This document shows positions 61,915-64,000 of a DNA stretch of 64,000 bases, piece after piece (positions within the stretch are counted from its first letter, which is position 1; every line of letters starts with the position of its first letter). Source of the stretch: Bradyrhizobium sp. SSBR45G (lineage in GTDB: Bacteria > Pseudomonadota > Alphaproteobacteria > Rhizobiales > Xanthobacteraceae); contig NZ_BSCT01000001.1 in assembly GCF_030159255.1 (NCBI RefSeq), forward strand, positions 248,001 to 312,000, in the 5' to 3' direction. Made by a program: the position numbers and the translations under genes. Under the pieces are notes generated by a model. It searched no databases. It saw nothing but the letters and a program-made list of their open reading frames with translations, and was not told the DNA's origin.

Positions 61915-63162
61915 ATGGGGCACATTCATCTGCCGAGCCGGCGCGACGTGTTGCGTGGCTCCGGCGCGCTGTTCGCCTGGACCCAGATGCCGCGGCTGGC
62001 GCGGGCGGAAGGGCGTGATCCGCGGCTGCTCGTGATCGTGTTGCGGGGCGCGCTCGACGGCCTCGGCGCTGTCGCGCCGGTCGGTGATCCCGATTGGGTG
62101 AGCCTGCGCGGCGACCGCGCGCTGCTGCTCGACGGCAAGCCGGCCGCGCTGCCGCTCGACGGCTTCTTCGCGCTCAATCCGGCGATGCCCAACCTGCACC
62201 GGCTCTATGGCGCGGGACAGGCGGCGATCGTGCATGCGACCTGCACGCCCTATCGCGACCGTTCGCATTTCGACGGCCAGGACGTGCTGGAAAGCGGCAT
62301 GGTCCGCCCAGGCGCGACCGATACCGGCTGGCTCAATCGCGCGCTGGTCGAGATGGACTCGGACGGCCGGGTGAACACCAATGGCAGCCGCGCACTCGGC
62401 ATCGGCGCGGTGACCCCGCTGGTCGTGCGCGGCCGCGCGCCGGTGCTGTCCTGGTCACCGCAGCGGCTGCTGCCGGCGAGCGACGATACCCAGATGCGGC
62501 TGCTCGACCTCTACAGGCACACCGACGCGAAGCTCGCCGCCGCGATGGAGTCGCGGATCAAGCTGGCGGCGATCGGCGGCACGGCTGGAGGCAGCACCGC
62601 CATGACCGACACGCCGGAGGCCGCGCTGCTCGGTGTCGCCCGCCTGCGCGCCTTCTTCGCGGAGACCGCGGGCGCGGCCGCGCGCTTCCTGGCGCGGGAG
62701 GATGGTCCGCGTGTCGGTGCGCTCGGCTTCGTCGGCTGGGACACGCACATCAACGAGGGCGCCGGATCGGGCCAGCTTGCCAACCTGTTGGGAGCGCTCG
62801 ACGGCGCCCTGGCGGCGATCGAGACCGGCATGGGGCCGGCCTGGCGCGAGACCGTCGTGACCGTCGTCACCGAGTTCGGCCGCACCGCGCATATCAACGG
62901 TACCAATGGCACGGATCACGGCACCGGAACGGTGGCCTTGCTGGCCGGCGGCGCCGTGAAGGGCGGCCGCGTGATCGCCGACTGGCCGGGGCTGAAGCTC
63001 GCCCAACTCCACGAGCAGCGCGATCTGCGTCCGACCACCGACCTGCGCGCCGTGCTCAAGGGTCTGCTGAAGGACCATCTGCGTGTCGATGGCACCGCGC
63101 TCGACAGTCGCATCTTCCCCGGCAGCGCCGACGTCGCGGCGATGTCCGGGCTGCTGACATGA
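61915..63162 (+). CDS. DUF1501-family protein
   Basis: 415 residues from ATG 61915, with AGAGGAGG upstream; a GTG at 61909 is possible. SRRDVLRGSGALFAWTQMPRLARAEG is a twin-arginine-type signal. LVIVLRGALDGLGAVAP, SHFDGQDVLESGM, GWDTHINEGAGSGQLANLL and TEFGRTAHINGTNGTDHGTGTVALLAGGAVKGG are DUF1501 motifs with alkaline-phosphatase/sulfatase-like metal residues. It is probably exported with the DUF1800 partner. Confidence 0.9.
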   Translation: MGHIHLPSRRDVLRGSGALFAWTQMPRLARAEGRDPRLLVIVLRGALDGLGAVAPVGDPDWVSLRGDRALLLDGKPAALPLDGFFALNPAMPNLHRLYGAGQAAIVHATCTPYRDRSHFDGQDVLESGMVRPGATDTGWLNRALVEMDSDGRVNTNGSRALGIGAVTPLVVRGRAPVLSWSPQRLLPASDDTQMRLLDLYRHTDAKLAAAMESRIKLAAIGGTAGGSTAMTDTPEAALLGVARLRAFFAETAGAAARFLAREDGPRVGALGFVGWDTHINEGAGSGQLANLLGALDGALAAIETGMGPAWRETVVTVVTEFGRTAHINGTNGTDHGTGTVALLAGGAVKGGRVIADWPGLKLAQLHEQRDLRPTTDLRAVLKGLLKDHLRVDGTALDSRIFPGSADVAAMSGLLT

Positions 63163-63262
63163 CGCATCGCGGGCGGCCTCTTTCGGGCCGCAGCTGCTCT
63201 TCACCGCATCGAGAGATGCCAAGACCGCACCGAGAGATGCCACGCGCTGAACGAGTTCGCCG

Positions 63263-64000
63263 ATGACTCCAGGTCTCATTCCCCGCCGCCTTCTGTTCGG
63301 CAACCCGACGTTCCTCGACGCCAGGCTGTCGCCGGACGGGCGATTTCTGTCCTGGCTCGCGCCGGTCGACGGCGTGCTCAATGTCTGGGTGGCACCGTCG
63401 GATCGCATTGCCGACGGCGAGCCGATGACGCACACCAGGGGGCGGCCGATCGCGTGGCAGGAATGGAGCCCGGACGGACGCGCGATCATGTTTCTCAAGG
63501 ACGAGAACGGCGATGAAAACTTTCATCTGTTCGTCGTCGATGTCAGGACGCGCGAGGTCCGCGACCTCACGCCATATCCGGGCGTCCGCGCCATTCCGAC
63601 GTTCTGGTCGTACCTGACGCCCAACCGCATTGCGTTGACATTGAACGACCGCGATCGCGCCAGCCCCGACGTCTATGCGCTCGATCTCGACAGCGGCGTC
63701 CGCACGCTGCTCTGGCAGAACATGCAGCAGCTCGATTTCGTCGGGCTCGACTGGCAGCTGCGGCCGCGCCACGCTCGCAGCAACGCGCCGGACGGCGGCG
63801 CGCGGCTGTGGCGGATCGAGGACGGCATGCTCGTGCCGTGGTGCGACGTGCCCTATGAGGCGAGCTGGAGCACGCGCGCCTGGACCTTCGACGCGACCGG
63901 AAATCACCTGCATTTGTTTTCCTGCCTCGACCGCGAAACGACGGCGCTGGTGCAGATGGACTGGCTCACCGGCGAGGAGCGCGTGCTATTCGCGAGCGAG
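63263..64000 (+). CDS. S9 prolyl-oligopeptidase-family peptidase, 5' part
   Basis: The frame from ATG 63263 runs off the window (246 codons seen). LLFGNPTFLDARLSPDGRFLSWLAPVDGVLNVWVAP and IAWQEWSPDGRAIMFLKDENGDENFHLFVVDV are the blades of the N-terminal beta-propeller of S9 peptidases. The catalytic alpha/beta-hydrolase domain lies beyond 64000. It follows the DUF1501 gene by about 100 bases, which contain a short CCGCA(T/C)CGAGAGATGCCA direct repeat. Confidence 0.85.
   Translation, partial: MTPGLIPRRLLFGNPTFLDARLSPDGRFLSWLAPVDGVLNVWVAPSDRIADGEPMTHTRGRPIAWQEWSPDGRAIMFLKDENGDENFHLFVVDVRTREVRDLTPYPGVRAIPTFWSYLTPNRIALTLNDRDRASPDVYALDLDSGVRTLLWQNMQQLDFVGLDWQLRPRHARSNAPDGGARLWRIEDGMLVPWCDVPYEASWSTRAWTFDATGNHLHLFSCLDRETTALVQMDWLTGEERVLFASE

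Overview
The window is high-GC alphaproteobacterial chromosome and most closely resembles Bradyrhizobium or a near relative. Supporting signs are an ALAS-type hemA, an NDUFS4-like complex I subunit, an OpgC glucan-modifying protein, TRAP transport, FixK/FNR-type boxes, Omp2b-like porin sequence and many small Bradyrhizobium-type proteins. There is no phage, IS element or CRISPR array. Both ends cut genes: a membrane protein at 1-120 and an S9 peptidase from 63263.

Layout. 0.8-6.9 kb: two divergent operons around a LysR regulator. LysR-flavin monooxygenase-MHS transporter run leftward; a cysteine-synthase-like PLP enzyme and two AhpD/CMD-type proteins run rightward. 7-20 kb: hemA, hemerythrin, Rieske protein, tRNA-Glu, PilZ, GST, glyoxalase I, HU, sirtuin, double cold-shock protein, tRNA-Pro, an eRF1-like host-attachment protein and OpgC. 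20-30 kb: NDUFS4-like subunit, Lrp and TetR regulators, the leucine-catabolic genes for methylcrotonyl-CoA carboxylase and HMG-CoA lyase, then a DctPQM TRAP transporter. 30-36.6 kb: small secreted or membrane proteins, Nudix, truncated haemoglobin, response regulator, a structured intergenic element and a TylF-type methyltransferase. 36.7-40.7 kb: cobalamin riboswitch, TonB-dependent receptor and PepSY protein. 48.6-64 kb: Acg-like nitroreductase, GST, MpaB-like protein, histidine phosphatase, a SWIM-SNF2 helicase, an Spx/ArsC protein, a BlaI/M56 regulatory pair, DUF1800/DUF1501 and an S9 peptidase.

The most interesting locus is 41.6-48.1 kb. All on the minus strand, it encodes four tandem Y-RNA-like noncoding RNAs, then Rsr (the Ro60 TROVE protein), then the two-component RNA repair machine Hen1 and Pnkp. 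Each RNA begins with GTGGTGAAGA and ends with a TCGCC..TTCCC block that pairs back to it, inside an outer stem whose sequence differs between copies but keeps pairing. Two of the four carry all the arms of a tRNA in circularly permuted order (anticodon arm, T arm, joined acceptor stem, D arm). The layout suggests that Ro/Y-RNA particles present or sense damaged tRNA for Pnkp-Hen1 sealing. A NADAR-family gene with its catalytic middle deleted lies beside pnkp.

A second theme is oxygen-limited regulation: FixK/FNR boxes (TTGA-N6-TCAA type) precede hemA, hemerythrin, the eRF1-like protein, the truncated haemoglobin and the Acg-like nitroreductase, all scattered across the window.
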